Shown here: positions 8,719-17,142 of the stretch, one piece after another
How positions within the stretch are numbered: position 1 is the first letter of the stretch
Layout: every line of letters begins with the position of its first letter
Assembly: GCF_016464365.1 (NCBI RefSeq)
Contig: NZ_JADCUC010000005.1
Coordinates: 124,001-188,000, forward strand
Source of the DNA: Sandaracinobacteroides hominis
Lineage (GTDB): Bacteria > Pseudomonadota > Alphaproteobacteria > Sphingomonadales > Sphingomonadaceae
Direction: 5' to 3'
Length of the DNA stretch: 64,000 nucleotides
Notes under the pieces: generated by a model
Databases searched by the model: none
Told to the model about the DNA's origin: nothing
Seen by the model: the letters and a program-made list of their open reading frames with translations, nothing else
Made by a program: the position numbers and the translations under genes

Positions 8719-9890
8719 TGGCAGCCCGATTTGCAACCGACCCCGCGCAGTCGCGCGGCCGTTTCCATGCCGAACCCGAAAGCCCGCTGCGCACGGCCTT
8801 CGCCCGCGATCGCGACCGGCTGATCCACTCCACCGCCTTCCGCCGCCTGCGCTACAAGACACAGGTGTTCGTGGCCCCCGATGGCGACCATTTCCGCGTC
8901 CGCCTCACCCACAGCCTGGAAGTCGCCCAGATCGCCCGCAGCATCGCCCGCGTGCTGGAGCTGGACGAGGATCTGGCGGAAGTCGTCGCCCTGGCCCACG
9001 ATCTCGGCCATCCACCCTTCGGCCACAGCGGCGAGGACGCGCTGGGCCGCGCCATGCACCCCTATGGCGGCTTCGACCACAATGGCCATGCCATCCGCAT
9101 CGTCACCCTGCTGGAAAGCCGGACACCCGCCTACGACGGGCTGAACCTCAGTTGGGAAGTGCTGGAAGGGCTGGCAAAGCATAACGGACCCGTCGCTAAC
9201 CCCGGCTGGGCGCTCTCCACGCATGAGGCGCTCTGGCCGCTGGAGCTTTTCAGCTGGCCGGGCCTCGAGGCGCAGGTAGCGGCGCTGTCCGACGATATCG
9301 CCTACAACGCCCATGATCTCGACGATGGACTGCGCGCCGGCCTGCTGGATCTGGACGAGGTCTGCGCCGCCGTGCCGCTGGTGGATGCCATCTGGCGCGA
9401 CGTGAAGGCGCGCTGGCCGAACGAGCAGCGCAAGCGCGCGCTGCGCCCGCAATTGATCCGCGACCTGATCGGCGTGCTGGTGGAAAGCCTGCTCAGCGAA
9501 ACCCGCCGCTTGCTTGCCGAAGCAGCGCCGCAATCCGCGGACGAGGTGCGCATGTCCGGCCGGGCGCTGGTTGGCTTCACGCCGGCAACGCTCGCTGAAA
9601 TCGCCCCGCTCCGGTCGCATCTGATGCAGGCGATGTACACGCACCCCTCGGTCAAGCAGCTGCGGCAGCCGGCCGAACAGGTGGTGGAGCAGTTGTTCCT
9701 GGCGCTGGAGGCCAGGCCGGGCGAACTGCCGGAACGCTGGCGCGAGCGGCTGGCAAATGAAGGAGACGACAGCATATGGCGCGGGCGGACAATCGGGGAC
9801 TATGTGGCGGGCATGACGGATCGCTTCGCCATCCGCGAGCATCGAAGGCTGACAGGCGCGTGCCCTATGCCGGACGAGTTCATCTTCTAG
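8718..9890 (+). CDS. dgt: Deoxyguanosinetriphosphate triphosphohydrolase-like protein (HD domain)
   Basis: A 390-residue dNTP triphosphohydrolase of the Dgt/SAMHD1-like HD superfamily, cutting dNTP to the deoxynucleoside and triphosphate. The metal-binding set is visible as RLTHSLEVAQIAR, then ALAHDLGHPPFGHSGEDAL and, later, the aspartate in SDDIAYNAHDLDDGL. The N-terminal SPLRTAFARDRDRLIHSTAFRRLRYKTQVF (quoted as a position, residues about 22-52) is the characteristic nucleotide-facing region; the pieces RDRDRLIHSTAFRRL and YKTQVF are diagnostic. Length matches the shorter alphaproteobacterial subfamily. Its end overlaps the next gene by 31 bases. A role in dNTP pool control or phage resistance is known for the family but not shown here. 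Confidence 0.93.
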   Translation: MAARFATDPAQSRGRFHAEPESPLRTAFARDRDRLIHSTAFRRLRYKTQVFVAPDGDHFRVRLTHSLEVAQIARSIARVLELDEDLAEVVALAHDLGHPPFGHSGEDALGRAMHPYGGFDHNGHAIRIVTLLESRTPAYDGLNLSWEVLEGLAKHNGPVANPGWALSTHEALWPLELFSWPGLEAQVAALSDDIAYNAHDLDDGLRAGLLDLDEVCAAVPLVDAIWRDVKARWPNEQRKRALRPQLIRDLIGVLVESLLSETRRLLAEAAPQSADEVRMSGRALVGFTPATLAEIAPLRSHLMQAMYTHPSVKQLRQPAEQVVEQLFLALEARPGELPERWRERLANEGDDSIWRGRTIGDYVAGMTDRFAIREHRRLTGACPMPDEFIF

Positions 9891-11257
9891 CGGCGCTGCT
9901 GCTGCTCGCCGCCCCCGCTACCGCACAGAGCGCTGCGGCCGATGCCCGCACGCTGGCGCTGGCGGCTGGCTGGAAGGCGAGCTTTCTCTGCTCCGACATC
10001 TTCGTCGGCGGCATGGACGAGAAGAGCGTCATTTCCAACGAACTGGAAGATGCGCAAACCAATCTGCAGCCGCTTCTCGCCGGTCTTGAGGCGAAGATCG
10101 ACCGCGCCGCCCGCCGCGTGGAGGTAAGCGCCGGGCCGGATGCGCCGGCCCGCGTGGCGCAATATGTGCAAGGCCGCGGCTGTGTGCAGCTGCCCATCGG
10201 CGGCAAGGCCGGGCAGGTGCCAATGCCCGCCGAACTGATCGGCGGGCCGGATCGCAAGGCGATGGATGCAAGACCCTGGCCGCAGGGCGACAGCATGGCC
10301 ACCGCTTCGTTGCCGGCCGCCCGCAAAAAGGCTCTGGAAGCGGTGATGGCTGACGGCCTGACAGGCGACCGCTTTGGCAAGGGCAGCCGAACCTCGGCGC
10401 TGCTGGTGGTGCAGGACGGCAAGATTGTTGCCGAGCGCTATGCGCGCGGTGTTGGCGTCCACACCCCGCAACGCACCTTCTCCGTGGCGAAATCGCTGAG
10501 CTCGGCCCTGATAGGCCGCGCGGCGGCGCTTGGCGTGATCGATCCGATGAAACCGGCGCATGTGCCGGAATGGGAGACGCCCGGCGATCCGCGCGCGGCA
10601 ATCACCATCGACCAGTTGCTGCGGATGCAGTCCGGCCTCTGGACCAATGGCCCCGGAAGCCGCACCGACGCACTTTACTATGGCGGCGCGACCGTCCCCG
10701 AAACTGCCGGCACAGCGCCGGTGGAAGTGCCGCCCGCTACCCGCTTCACCTATGCCAACAACGATACGCTGCTGGCCGTAAGGGCGCTCAATTTCGATCT
10801 GGGCGAAGCGGCTCCGACCTTTGCCTACACGCACCTGCTCTGGCCGCTGGGGATGACCCGCACCACGATCGAGGGCGACTGGCAGGGCAATCCGATCCTC
10901 TCCTCGCAGGTGTGGATGACCGCGCGCGACATGGCGCGGCTGGCGCTGCTGCACCTGAACGACGGCCAATGGGGCGGCCAGCAGCTGCTGCCGGAAGGCT
11001 GGGTGAAGGACGCCACCACGCCCCTGGGCCCGCAACCGCCGGCCGAGCGCGGGCAAGGCTATGGCCGCGCCATCTGGCTGCTGGGGCCGGCATCGGGCCT
11101 GCCCGAGGGCAGCTACGGCTTCTTCGGCAATCGCGGGCAATATGCGATCATCGTGCCCTCGCAGCGCCTGGTGGTGGTGCGGCGCGGCTTCGACGGCCCG
11201 GGCAAGGAGTTCCAGATCACCGACTTCGCGCGCGACGTGGCGGCGGCGCTGAAATAG
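9860..11257 (+). CDS. Serine hydrolase, class C beta-lactamase-related family
   Basis: About 465 residues when started at the GTG at 9860, which gives a clean signal peptide (RVHLLAALLLLAAPATAQS). An in-frame start at 9776 would place the signal deep in the protein and overlap dgt by far more. The catalytic SxxK motif is SVAK at about 208-211, the second motif is the tyrosine of TYANND, and the C-terminal RGQYAIIVPSQRLVVVRRG strand completes the fold. An extra N-terminal domain of about 170 residues with a few cysteines precedes the hydrolase domain. Relatives include 6-aminohexanoate-dimer hydrolases, esterases and D-amino peptidases, so the substrate is open. It is probably periplasmic and ends 3 bases from the convergent tilS. 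Confidence 0.88.
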   Translation: MPYAGRVHLLAALLLLAAPATAQSAAADARTLALAAGWKASFLCSDIFVGGMDEKSVISNELEDAQTNLQPLLAGLEAKIDRAARRVEVSAGPDAPARVAQYVQGRGCVQLPIGGKAGQVPMPAELIGGPDRKAMDARPWPQGDSMATASLPAARKKALEAVMADGLTGDRFGKGSRTSALLVVQDGKIVAERYARGVGVHTPQRTFSVAKSLSSALIGRAAALGVIDPMKPAHVPEWETPGDPRAAITIDQLLRMQSGLWTNGPGSRTDALYYGGATVPETAGTAPVEVPPATRFTYANNDTLLAVRALNFDLGEAAPTFAYTHLLWPLGMTRTTIEGDWQGNPILSSQVWMTARDMARLALLHLNDGQWGGQQLLPEGWVKDATTPLGPQPPAERGQGYGRAIWLLGPASGLPEGSYGFFGNRGQYAIIVPSQRLVVVRRGFDGPGKEFQITDFARDVAAALK

Positions 11258-11260
11258 GGT

Positions 11261-12217
11261 TCAGTGCCGGCGAGGGGCGGCCCGGGAAAGCTGCCAGCGC
11301 CCGGCGACATAGCGTGCCTGCACGCCCGAAAGGGTGGCGGTCCCACCACCGTCCAGAGTAGCGAGCAGCCGGGCCAGTGGCGGACCTTCGGCAGGGACGC
11401 CAAGCTGCTCCACAGCGCGTGCCAGCAAGCGCCGCCTCAGCTCCGCAGGCAAGGCCTCCGGATCGATCAGCAGCGCATCGCCGTCTTCCACCACCCGCGA
11501 TTCCCAGGCCCGCTCCGCCGCCCAGCCAAGCGCCGCCTCGGCCTCGGCGAGATGCTCCGTGCTCGCGGCGAGCCTCTCGGGATGCAGCCAGTCCGTTGCC
11601 GCCAGCAACGCACGCGCTGCCGTCCGGTCGTAGCGGGGATCGCTGTTCGACGGGTCGCTCACGGCCTCCCAGCCGGCCTTTCGCACCACTTCCGCCAGCT
11701 CCGCCCGCCGCCACCCCAGCAACGGCCGCAGCACGCACACCCCGGCGATGCAGGCGCTGCGCCGGATGCCCGCCAGCCCGCCGGGGCCGCTTCCGCGCGC
11801 CAGCCGTAGGAGCACCGTCTCGGCCTGATCGTCCAGATGATGTGCAGTCAGCAACAGGCCGATGCCGTTTGCCCGGCACCAGTTGCCCATCGCCCCATAG
11901 CGCGCACCCCTCGCTTCAGCCTGCAGGCTCGCGCCCTTCTGCATGGCAAGCGTGAAACTGGTGTGCGGCAGTCCCATCGATCGGGCGTGCATCGCCACCA
12001 TCGCACATTCCGCTGCAGCCTCGGCGCGCAGGCCGTGGTCGACACTCAGGACATGCGCCTGCTGTGGAAAGGCCCGCGCCGCCAGCCACAACAGCGCCAG
12101 CGAATCCGGCCCGCCGGAAACGGCAAGCGCCATCGGCGTCTCATTTCCGAACTGTGGCCCGGCCAACCGCCGCACTTCGGCGGCGAACAGTTCCGGCGTC
12201 AGCCGTTCAGCTGCCAC
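11261..12217 (-). CDS. tilS: tRNA(Ile)-lysidine synthase
   Basis: Modifies C34 of the CAU-anticodon tRNA-Ile to lysidine so that it reads AUA. The ATP-binding PP-loop is ALAVSGGPDSLALLWL, followed by VLSVDHGLR and LLTAHHLDDQAETVLLRLARG, all standard for TilS. The C-terminal part is short, as in many alphaproteobacteria. I place the start at the GTG at 12217, giving 318 residues and an 11-base overlap with cpoB. An ATG at 12247 would add ten arginine-rich residues that look like an out-of-frame reading of cpoB. It is the last gene of the RodZ-like/cpoB/tilS minus-strand run. Confidence 0.93.
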   Translation of the reverse strand: MAAERLTPELFAAEVRRLAGPQFGNETPMALAVSGGPDSLALLWLAARAFPQQAHVLSVDHGLRAEAAAECAMVAMHARSMGLPHTSFTLAMQKGASLQAEARGARYGAMGNWCRANGIGLLLTAHHLDDQAETVLLRLARGSGPGGLAGIRRSACIAGVCVLRPLLGWRRAELAEVVRKAGWEAVSDPSNSDPRYDRTAARALLAATDWLHPERLAASTEHLAEAEAALGWAAERAWESRVVEDGDALLIDPEALPAELRRRLLARAVEQLGVPAEGPPLARLLATLDGGGTATLSGVQARYVAGRWQLSRAAPRRH

Positions 12218-13154
12218 ATTTCGCCTGCGCGCGGGCCGCGGTCGCATCCGCCGCGAACTGCCCGGTCAGCTTGTCCGGATAGGCGGTCTTCAGCTGATCC
12301 AGAGCCTGGCAGGCCGCCTTCGGCTGTTTCAGTTCGATCAGCGATTTGCCCAGCCACAACAGGCTGTTATGTGCCCGCTCGCCGCGCGGATATTTCTGGT
12401 ATCCGGCCAGAAAGGCCTTGGCGGCGTCCGCCGTCTTCCCTTGGGCGAGCAGCGAACGTCCCGCCCAGAACTGGGCGTTGGAAGCGCGGGCGTGCTTGGG
12501 GCTTTCCGTCACGAACTGATTCAGCGCCGTCGCCGCCTCGGCATATTTCCCATCGACATACAGCTGGTAACCGGCCCGATACTGCGCCTCGGCGGCATCC
12601 GTCGTCGGCGGCGCAGGCGCTGCAGCGGCCGGTGGCACGGTGGCAGGCGCCGGCTTGGCAGCAGCCGGCTTCTGCGGAGTCGGCACGACAACCGGCGTCG
12701 CCGCAGGCGCCGGAACCGAAGCCGAAGCAGCTGTCGTCGCTGCAGCAGGGCCCTTGCCCTCCAGCGCATCCAGCCGGAACTCGGTATCGCCGCGAAATTT
12801 CTTCATCGCCTCTTCCAGCTGCCGCATCTGGAACTGCAGGGTTTCCACCTGTCCTGTCAGCTGGCGCTGCTGGTTCTCCAGCGCCTCGACGCGCTGCGTC
12901 AGATCCACCAGCGGAGCGGTGGCGGGCGTTCCCGCCGGCGTCACCGGCTGCGGCTCCACCGTCACTTCCGGCGCGAAGAAGCGCTTGTCCCCCCCCGGAA
13001 ACACCTGCCGCTGCACGGCGCGCATCTGGCTTTCCAGCGTGCCCACCCGCTTGTCGATCTGGCTCACCTGCGCCTGCGAGGCAGGGGGCGTCTGGGCAAA
13101 AACCATTCCGGTGGAGGAAAGCAGGACGACAACAAAAAGACTGCGCGAGATCAT
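12207..13154 (-). CDS. cpoB: Tol-Pal system coordinator CpoB (YbgF)
   Basis: A 315-residue periplasmic protein that coordinates outer-membrane constriction with peptidoglycan synthesis through the Tol-Pal machinery. A signal peptide (SLFVVVLLSSTGMVFAQ) is followed by a coiled coil (QIDKRVGTLESQMRAVQRQ, and VEALENQQRQLTGQVETLQF). Next is an Ala/Pro-rich linker, and then TPR repeats beginning AQYRAGYQLYVDGKYAEAA, with ARASNAQFWAGRSLLAQGK and SLLWLGKSLIELKQPKAAC. This domain order is exactly that of YbgF/CpoB. The other tol-pal genes are not next to it here, which is somewhat unusual; it pairs instead with tilS, a neighbour seen in related bacteria. Confidence 0.92.
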   Translation of the reverse strand: MISRSLFVVVLLSSTGMVFAQTPPASQAQVSQIDKRVGTLESQMRAVQRQVFPGGDKRFFAPEVTVEPQPVTPAGTPATAPLVDLTQRVEALENQQRQLTGQVETLQFQMRQLEEAMKKFRGDTEFRLDALEGKGPAAATTAASASVPAPAATPVVVPTPQKPAAAKPAPATVPPAAAAPAPPTTDAAEAQYRAGYQLYVDGKYAEAATALNQFVTESPKHARASNAQFWAGRSLLAQGKTADAAKAFLAGYQKYPRGERAHNSLLWLGKSLIELKQPKAACQALDQLKTAYPDKLTGQFAADATAARAQAKCGS

Positions 13155-13218
13155 GCAAAAGGCCTTGGCTTCATTTGACCCGCGTAATCAAGCGCCGGCC
13201 TCCTTGCCGCAAGCTGAA

Positions 13219-14124
13219 TCAGCCCGCTGGTGGGACGGCCGGAGCTACCGCTGCCGCAGCGGGCGGCGGGGCAATGACCGCCGTCGGCGCCAGTCCGCCA
13301 GTCACCGGCTGCTGCCGGGCGAGCAGGTCGGCCGGGGCCAGCGACAGGTCGCGCACCTGCTCGGCGGCGGCCCCCAAAGGCGGAACCTGGGTGGTGCCCA
13401 CCTTCACATCCAAGGCGCCGGCGCGGCCGGTGCGCAGTTTCCACGCGCGTCCGGCGGGCAGGGTCATGGTTTGTCCGGGGGTCATCGTGCCCATGAAAAA
13501 GCTTTCCTGCCCGTCGGAAATGCGCAGCCACACTTCCTCCTTGGCAGTCACCGTCACCGGCGCGGCCGGGTCGGCGGCCGGCGCGGTCGGCGTAACTTCG
13601 ACGGCGCCGGGTTCGGGCGGCAAGGCCTCGGTCGCAGCCGATTCCCGGGCAGGCAAGGCAGGCGGCGCCGGGCTCAGCCAGCCGGCACCCCAGGCCCAGA
13701 AGCCGGCCAGCGCCAGCAGCAGCGCCACCACCGAACCGAAAACCAGCCCGCGCGAAGGCAGCCGCTTTTCCTCCAGCGGCTGCAGGTCGACCATCGTCGG
13801 GATCGGATCGCCCTTTTGCGATTCCCGGCGATAGCGCTCCGCAGCGGCAGCGGGATCCAGCCCTACGGTGCGCGCATAGGCCTTCACGAATCCCAGCGAG
13901 TAGGTCAGCGCCGGCAGCTTGTCGTGCGCGTCCGCCTCGATTTCCTTCAGGATTCCGGGGCGTACCTTGGTGCGCTGGGCTACTTCCTCCAGGCTCAGGC
14001 CGGCGGCTTCCCGCGCAAGCAACAGCTCGGCGCCGATGGTTTGGGGTTCTGCCACAGCCGATGCGGCGCGGCGCCGGCCGGTGGGTTGCGGTTCATCCTG
14101 AGGCACGCCGTTCGCGTCGTCCAA
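13219..14124 (-). CDS. RodZ-like helix-turn-helix membrane protein
   Basis: About 301 residues. The N-terminal helix-turn-helix domain (GAELLLAREAAGLSLEEVAQ, TKVRPGILKEIEADAHDKLP) is followed by a single transmembrane helix (GLVFGSVVALLLALAGFWAW) and a periplasmic beta domain (VTAKEEVWLRISDGQESFF) with Pro/Ala-rich flanks. This is the architecture of RodZ, the MreB-linked cell-shape factor. The start is taken as TTG at 14124, since GAGGGA lies a few bases ahead; an in-frame TTG at 14184 has no such site. RodZ proper is often longer, so the function is assigned by architecture. Confidence 0.82.
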   Translation of the reverse strand: MDDANGVPQDEPQPTGRRRAASAVAEPQTIGAELLLAREAAGLSLEEVAQRTKVRPGILKEIEADAHDKLPALTYSLGFVKAYARTVGLDPAAAAERYRRESQKGDPIPTMVDLQPLEEKRLPSRGLVFGSVVALLLALAGFWAWGAGWLSPAPPALPARESAATEALPPEPGAVEVTPTAPAADPAAPVTVTAKEEVWLRISDGQESFFMGTMTPGQTMTLPAGRAWKLRTGRAGALDVKVGTTQVPPLGAAAEQVRDLSLAPADLLARQQPVTGGLAPTAVIAPPPAAAAVAPAVPPAG

Positions 14125-14328
14125 AACTATCCCTCGCGACAGGCTTCGACACCGGCGATCCGGCATGCTGGCCTGCTTGCTCAAGAGCGGCTCGGCCCTT
14201 GGAACGGCCTCGCGCGCCCATATTGTCGATCCCCTTGGGGGGATAGGCCGTGGCCCCTTGCAAAGTCAACCGCGCCTCCCAAAAGCACGGCAACGCGGGC
14301 CAAATGCGCCCTGCAACGCCCACAAAGC

Positions 14329-14357
14329 TTGTTGCAACGCAGCAGATGCGCTATGGG
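14329..14357 (+). promoter_or_regulatory. Candidate promoter for typA
   Basis: TTGTTG, a 17-base spacer and TATGGG form a plausible housekeeping promoter ending about 50 bases ahead of the typA ATG. It is weak evidence, based only on match and position in the divergent gap between the RodZ-like gene and typA. Confidence 0.35.
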
Positions 14358-14407
14358 CGCGCCCGTTCGCGAATAGAACGCCTATCCCTCCCGTACACGG
14401 AATCCAG

Positions 14408-16246
14408 ATGCAACTGCGCAATGTGGCGATCATAGCCCACGTCGACCATGGCAAGACCACATTGGTGGATCAGCTTTTCCGCCAGTCCGGCACCTTCCGC
14501 GACAACCAGCGTGTCGCCGAACGCGCCATGGATTCGAACGACCTCGAGCGTGAGCGCGGGATCACCATCCTTGCCAAGTGCACGTCGGTCGAATGGGCTG
14601 CTCCCGATGGCGAGCACACCCGCATCAACATCGTCGACACCCCGGGTCACGCAGACTTCGGCGGCGAGGTGGAGCGTATCCTCTCGATGGTCGATGGCGT
14701 GATCCTGCTGGTGGATGCCGCCGAAGGCGCCATGCCGCAGACCAAGTTCGTGACCGCCAAGGCGCTGGCGCTGGGCCTGCGCCCCATCGTCGTGGTCAAC
14801 AAGATCGACCGTCCGGACGGCCGTCCGCAGGAAGTGCTGGACGAAGTGTTCGACCTGTTCGTGGCACTGGGCGCCAACGACGAGCAGCTGGACTTCCCGG
14901 TTCTCTTCGCTTCGGGTCGCAACGGCTATTGCGGCCCCGACGCCGACGTGCGGCAAGGCACGCTGACGCCGTTGTTCGAGAAGATCGTCAGCCATTTCCA
15001 CGCGCCCAAGGCCGATCCCGACCTGCCGTTTGCCTTCCTCGTCACCCTGCTGGACCGCGACCAGTTCGTTGGCCGAATCCTGACGGGACTGATCGCGCAG
15101 GGCACGCTGAAGCTGAACATGCCGATCCGCGCCATCGACCGCGACGGCAAGACGGTGGAAGAAGGTCGCGCCACCAAGATCCTGGCCTTCCGCGGCCTGG
15201 AGCGGGTTCCCGTTGAAGAAGCGCAGGCAGGCGACATCGTCTCCATCGCCGGCCTGACGGTCGCCACGGTCGCCAACACCATCGCCGATCCCTCGGTGAC
15301 GGAGCCGCTGTTTGCACAGCCCATCGATCCGCCGACCCTGTCGATGCGCTTTGCCGTGAACGACAGCCCGTTTGCCGGCAAGGAAGGTTCCAAGGTCACC
15401 AGCCGCATGATCCGCGATCGCCTGATGCGCGAAGCGGAGGGCAATGTGGCGATCCAGGTGACCGAGAGCGACGACAAGGATTCGTTCGACGTCGCCGGCC
15501 GTGGCGAACTGCAGCTGGGCGTGCTCATCGAAACGATGCGCCGGGAAGGCTTCGAGCTTTCCATCGGCCGTCCGCGCGTGATCTTCGGCAAGGACGAGCA
15601 GGGTAACCGCACCGAGCCCTATGAAACCGTCGTCATCGACGTGGACGAGCCCTATTCCGGCACCGTCGTCGAGAAGATGGCCGGCCGCAAGGGCGAGATG
15701 ACCGACATGCGCCCGTCGGGCGGCGGCAAGGTCCGCCTCTCGTTCATCGCCCCGTCGCGCGGCCTGATCGGCTATCATGGCGAATTCCTTTCCGACACGC
15801 GCGGAACGGGCATCATGAACCGCCTGTTCGACAAATACGGCCCGTGGAAGGGCCCGATTGCCGGCCGTGCCAATGGCGTTCTGATCTCCACCGAAACCGG
15901 TGAGGCCGTCGGCTATGCACTGGGCTATCTGGAAGAGCGGGGCGAGCTGATGGTCGTTCCGGGCGAACCCATCTATGCCGGCATGGTCGTGGGCGAAAAC
16001 GCCAAGTCGGACGATCTGGAAGTGAACCCGCTGAAGTCGAAGCAGCTCACCAACTTCCGCGCCAGCGGCAAGGACGATGCCCTGCGCCTGAGCCCGCCGA
16101 AGCGTCTGACGCTGGAGCAGGCGATCGCCTACATCGATGAGGACGAGCTGGTCGAAGTGACTCCGAAGTCGATCCGCATCCGCAAGCTCTACCTCGACCC
16201 GCACGAGCGCAAGCGCCACTCGCGCTCGCTGAAGGCCGCAAGCTGA
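14408..16246 (+). CDS. typA: Ribosome-associated translational GTPase TypA/BipA
   Basis: A 612-residue GTPase of the EF-G-like family that binds ribosomes and supports assembly and growth under stress or cold. The G1 motif is AHVDHGKTT near residue 10, G2 lies within RGITI, G3 is [12 protein letters not shown], and G4 is NKIDR. The C-terminal half ends with the TypA-specific region ([18 protein letters not shown], then [15 protein letters not shown]). The start ATG at 14408 gives the [19 protein letters not shown]-terminus seen in orthologues; the frame is open for 81 codons upstream but without similarity. It is divergent from the RodZ-like gene and followed by a GC-rich hairpin at 16251-16279. 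Confidence 0.97.
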   Translation: MQLRNVAIIAHVDHGKTTLVDQLFRQSGTFRDNQRVAERAMDSNDLERERGITILAKCTSVEWAAPDGEHTRINIVDTPGHADFGGEVERILSMVDGVILLVDAAEGAMPQTKFVTAKALALGLRPIVVVNKIDRPDGRPQEVLDEVFDLFVALGANDEQLDFPVLFASGRNGYCGPDADVRQGTLTPLFEKIVSHFHAPKADPDLPFAFLVTLLDRDQFVGRILTGLIAQGTLKLNMPIRAIDRDGKTVEEGRATKILAFRGLERVPVEEAQAGDIVSIAGLTVATVANTIADPSVTEPLFAQPIDPPTLSMRFAVNDSPFAGKEGSKVTSRMIRDRLMREAEGNVAIQVTESDDKDSFDVAGRGELQLGVLIETMRREGFELSIGRPRVIFGKDEQGNRTEPYETVVIDVDEPYSGTVVEKMAGRKGEMTDMRPSGGGKVRLSFIAPSRGLIGYHGEFLSDTRGTGIMNRLFDKYGPWKGPIAGRANGVLISTETGEAVGYALGYLEERGELMVVPGEPIYAGMVVGENAKSDDLEVNPLKSKQLTNFRASGKDDALRLSPPKRLTLEQAIAYIDEDELVEVTPKSIRIRKLYLDPHERKRHSRSLKAAS

Positions 16247-16250
16247 AGCG

Positions 16251-16279
16251 ACGCCCCGACACCCTTCAGTCCGGGGCGT
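16251..16279 (+). terminator. GC-rich hairpin after typA
   Basis: Arms ACGCCCCG and CGGGGCGT pair perfectly over 8 bp around a 13-base loop, 5 bases after the typA stop codon. There is no T-run, so it may be a weak or factor-assisted terminator. Confidence 0.45.
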
Positions 16280-16406
16280 GAACCTCGCCTGGGTGGAAGC
16301 AGGCGACGGAGTGGTTCCGGAGCCGGCGACCTGGGCAAGGATGATCGCCGGCTACGGGCTGGTGGGGTCGATGGTGCGTCGAAAGGCGGTGGTCAGGCAG
16401 GCTTGA
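16278..16406 (+). pseudogene. Orphan PEP-CTERM sorting tail, gene fragment
   Basis: A plus-strand frame open from a GTG at 16278 to TGA at 16404-16406 encodes 42 residues that end in VPEPATWARMIAGYGLVGS, MVRRKAVVRQA. That is a PEP-CTERM tail with the PEP motif, hydrophobic stretch and basic end, although it contains an arginine and a tyrosine where an intact tail is normally smooth. No body of a secreted protein precedes it: the sequence abuts the typA hairpin. It overlaps the 3' end of the convergent PEP-CTERM gene by 14 bases. Best read as the remnant of a deleted PEP-CTERM gene; I see no ribosome-binding site. Confidence 0.55.
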
Positions 16407-17001
16407 GCATTGGTCTTCTCCGGAGCGCCACCCCTGCAGCGGCGAACCCGCTCAGCATAAGCGCCCAGCTGCCCGGTTCAGGGATGGCCGGCAGGTTGAG
16501 TTTGCCGTTCATGGTCCATTCGGTCCGAAAAGGGGTAGAGTATTGGTAGATAAGGGCGTTGGCGTCGAGTGTGCCGGATGCTCTTGAAAACTTTCCCGTT
16601 CCGCCTGTCACCAGCACGGTGATGATGGGATTATATACTTGCGGATCGGCGGTCGGATAGATCAGTCCCGAGTAGGTGCCTTCCAGCTGGTCGCCGCTTT
16701 CGAAAGTCCAATCGAAAAAGCCGTTCGCAAGCGTTCGTACGCCCATCACCGGGGCACTCACGCAGTGTCCTTGCACCGGCTCGAACAGCCCCAGGTTCGA
16801 TGCGCCGCTGGCCTGGCCAACGCCGCCTGCACCATCCCATAGCTGAACATGGCCGCCCAACGGCCCGCCGCAGGGCGGGACCGGGCCCGCAGCAAAATTG
16901 ATCGCGCTGATGCTGCCACTGAAAGACACAACCCGCGCATCAACCGTGGAAGCAGCTCCGCCCAGCGCCAGAATGGCGATTGCCATAACCTGCTTTTGCA
17001 T
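16393..17001 (-). CDS. PEP-CTERM secreted protein of unknown function
   Basis: A 202-residue exported protein. The signal peptide (VMAIAILALGGAASTVDA) is followed by a beta-rich body of about 150 residues with two cysteines (PPCGGPLGG and GHCVSAP). It ends in the tail IPEPGSWALMLSGFAAAG, then LRRRPMLKP, which matches the PEP-CTERM sorting signal cut by an exosortase. A strong AGGAGG lies five bases ahead of the ATG. No exosortase gene is in the window, so processing would depend on one elsewhere. A winged-helix regulator is encoded divergently 126-141 bases away, with a palindrome between them. The body has no family I recognise. Confidence 0.85.
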   Translation of the reverse strand: MQKQVMAIAILALGGAASTVDARVVSFSGSISAINFAAGPVPPCGGPLGGHVQLWDGAGGVGQASGASNLGLFEPVQGHCVSAPVMGVRTLANGFFDWTFESGDQLEGTYSGLIYPTADPQVYNPIITVLVTGGTGKFSRASGTLDANALIYQYSTPFRTEWTMNGKLNLPAIPEPGSWALMLSGFAAAGVALRRRPMLKPA

Positions 17002-17037
17002 AACATCCTCCTGTTAGTGGATATTTCAGCAGTGTTG

Positions 17038-17063
17038 CATTTGAGATGCATCTGCTTCAAATG
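17038..17063. promoter_or_regulatory. Palindromic site between the PEP-CTERM gene and the winged-helix regulator
   Basis: Arms CATTTGA and TCAAATG pair perfectly over 7 bp around a 12-base spacer, which overlaps the perfect 10-bp palindrome AGATGCATCT. It lies in the divergent gap 37-62 bases ahead of the PEP-CTERM start and could be an operator for either gene. Confidence 0.45.
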
Positions 17064-17142
17064 ATGAAATTCTGATGATTTTCCGACGTTAGGAACAGTC
17101 GCAGCGGTAACCACCCGTTGGGCGGCAATGTCGAGGACAGTG

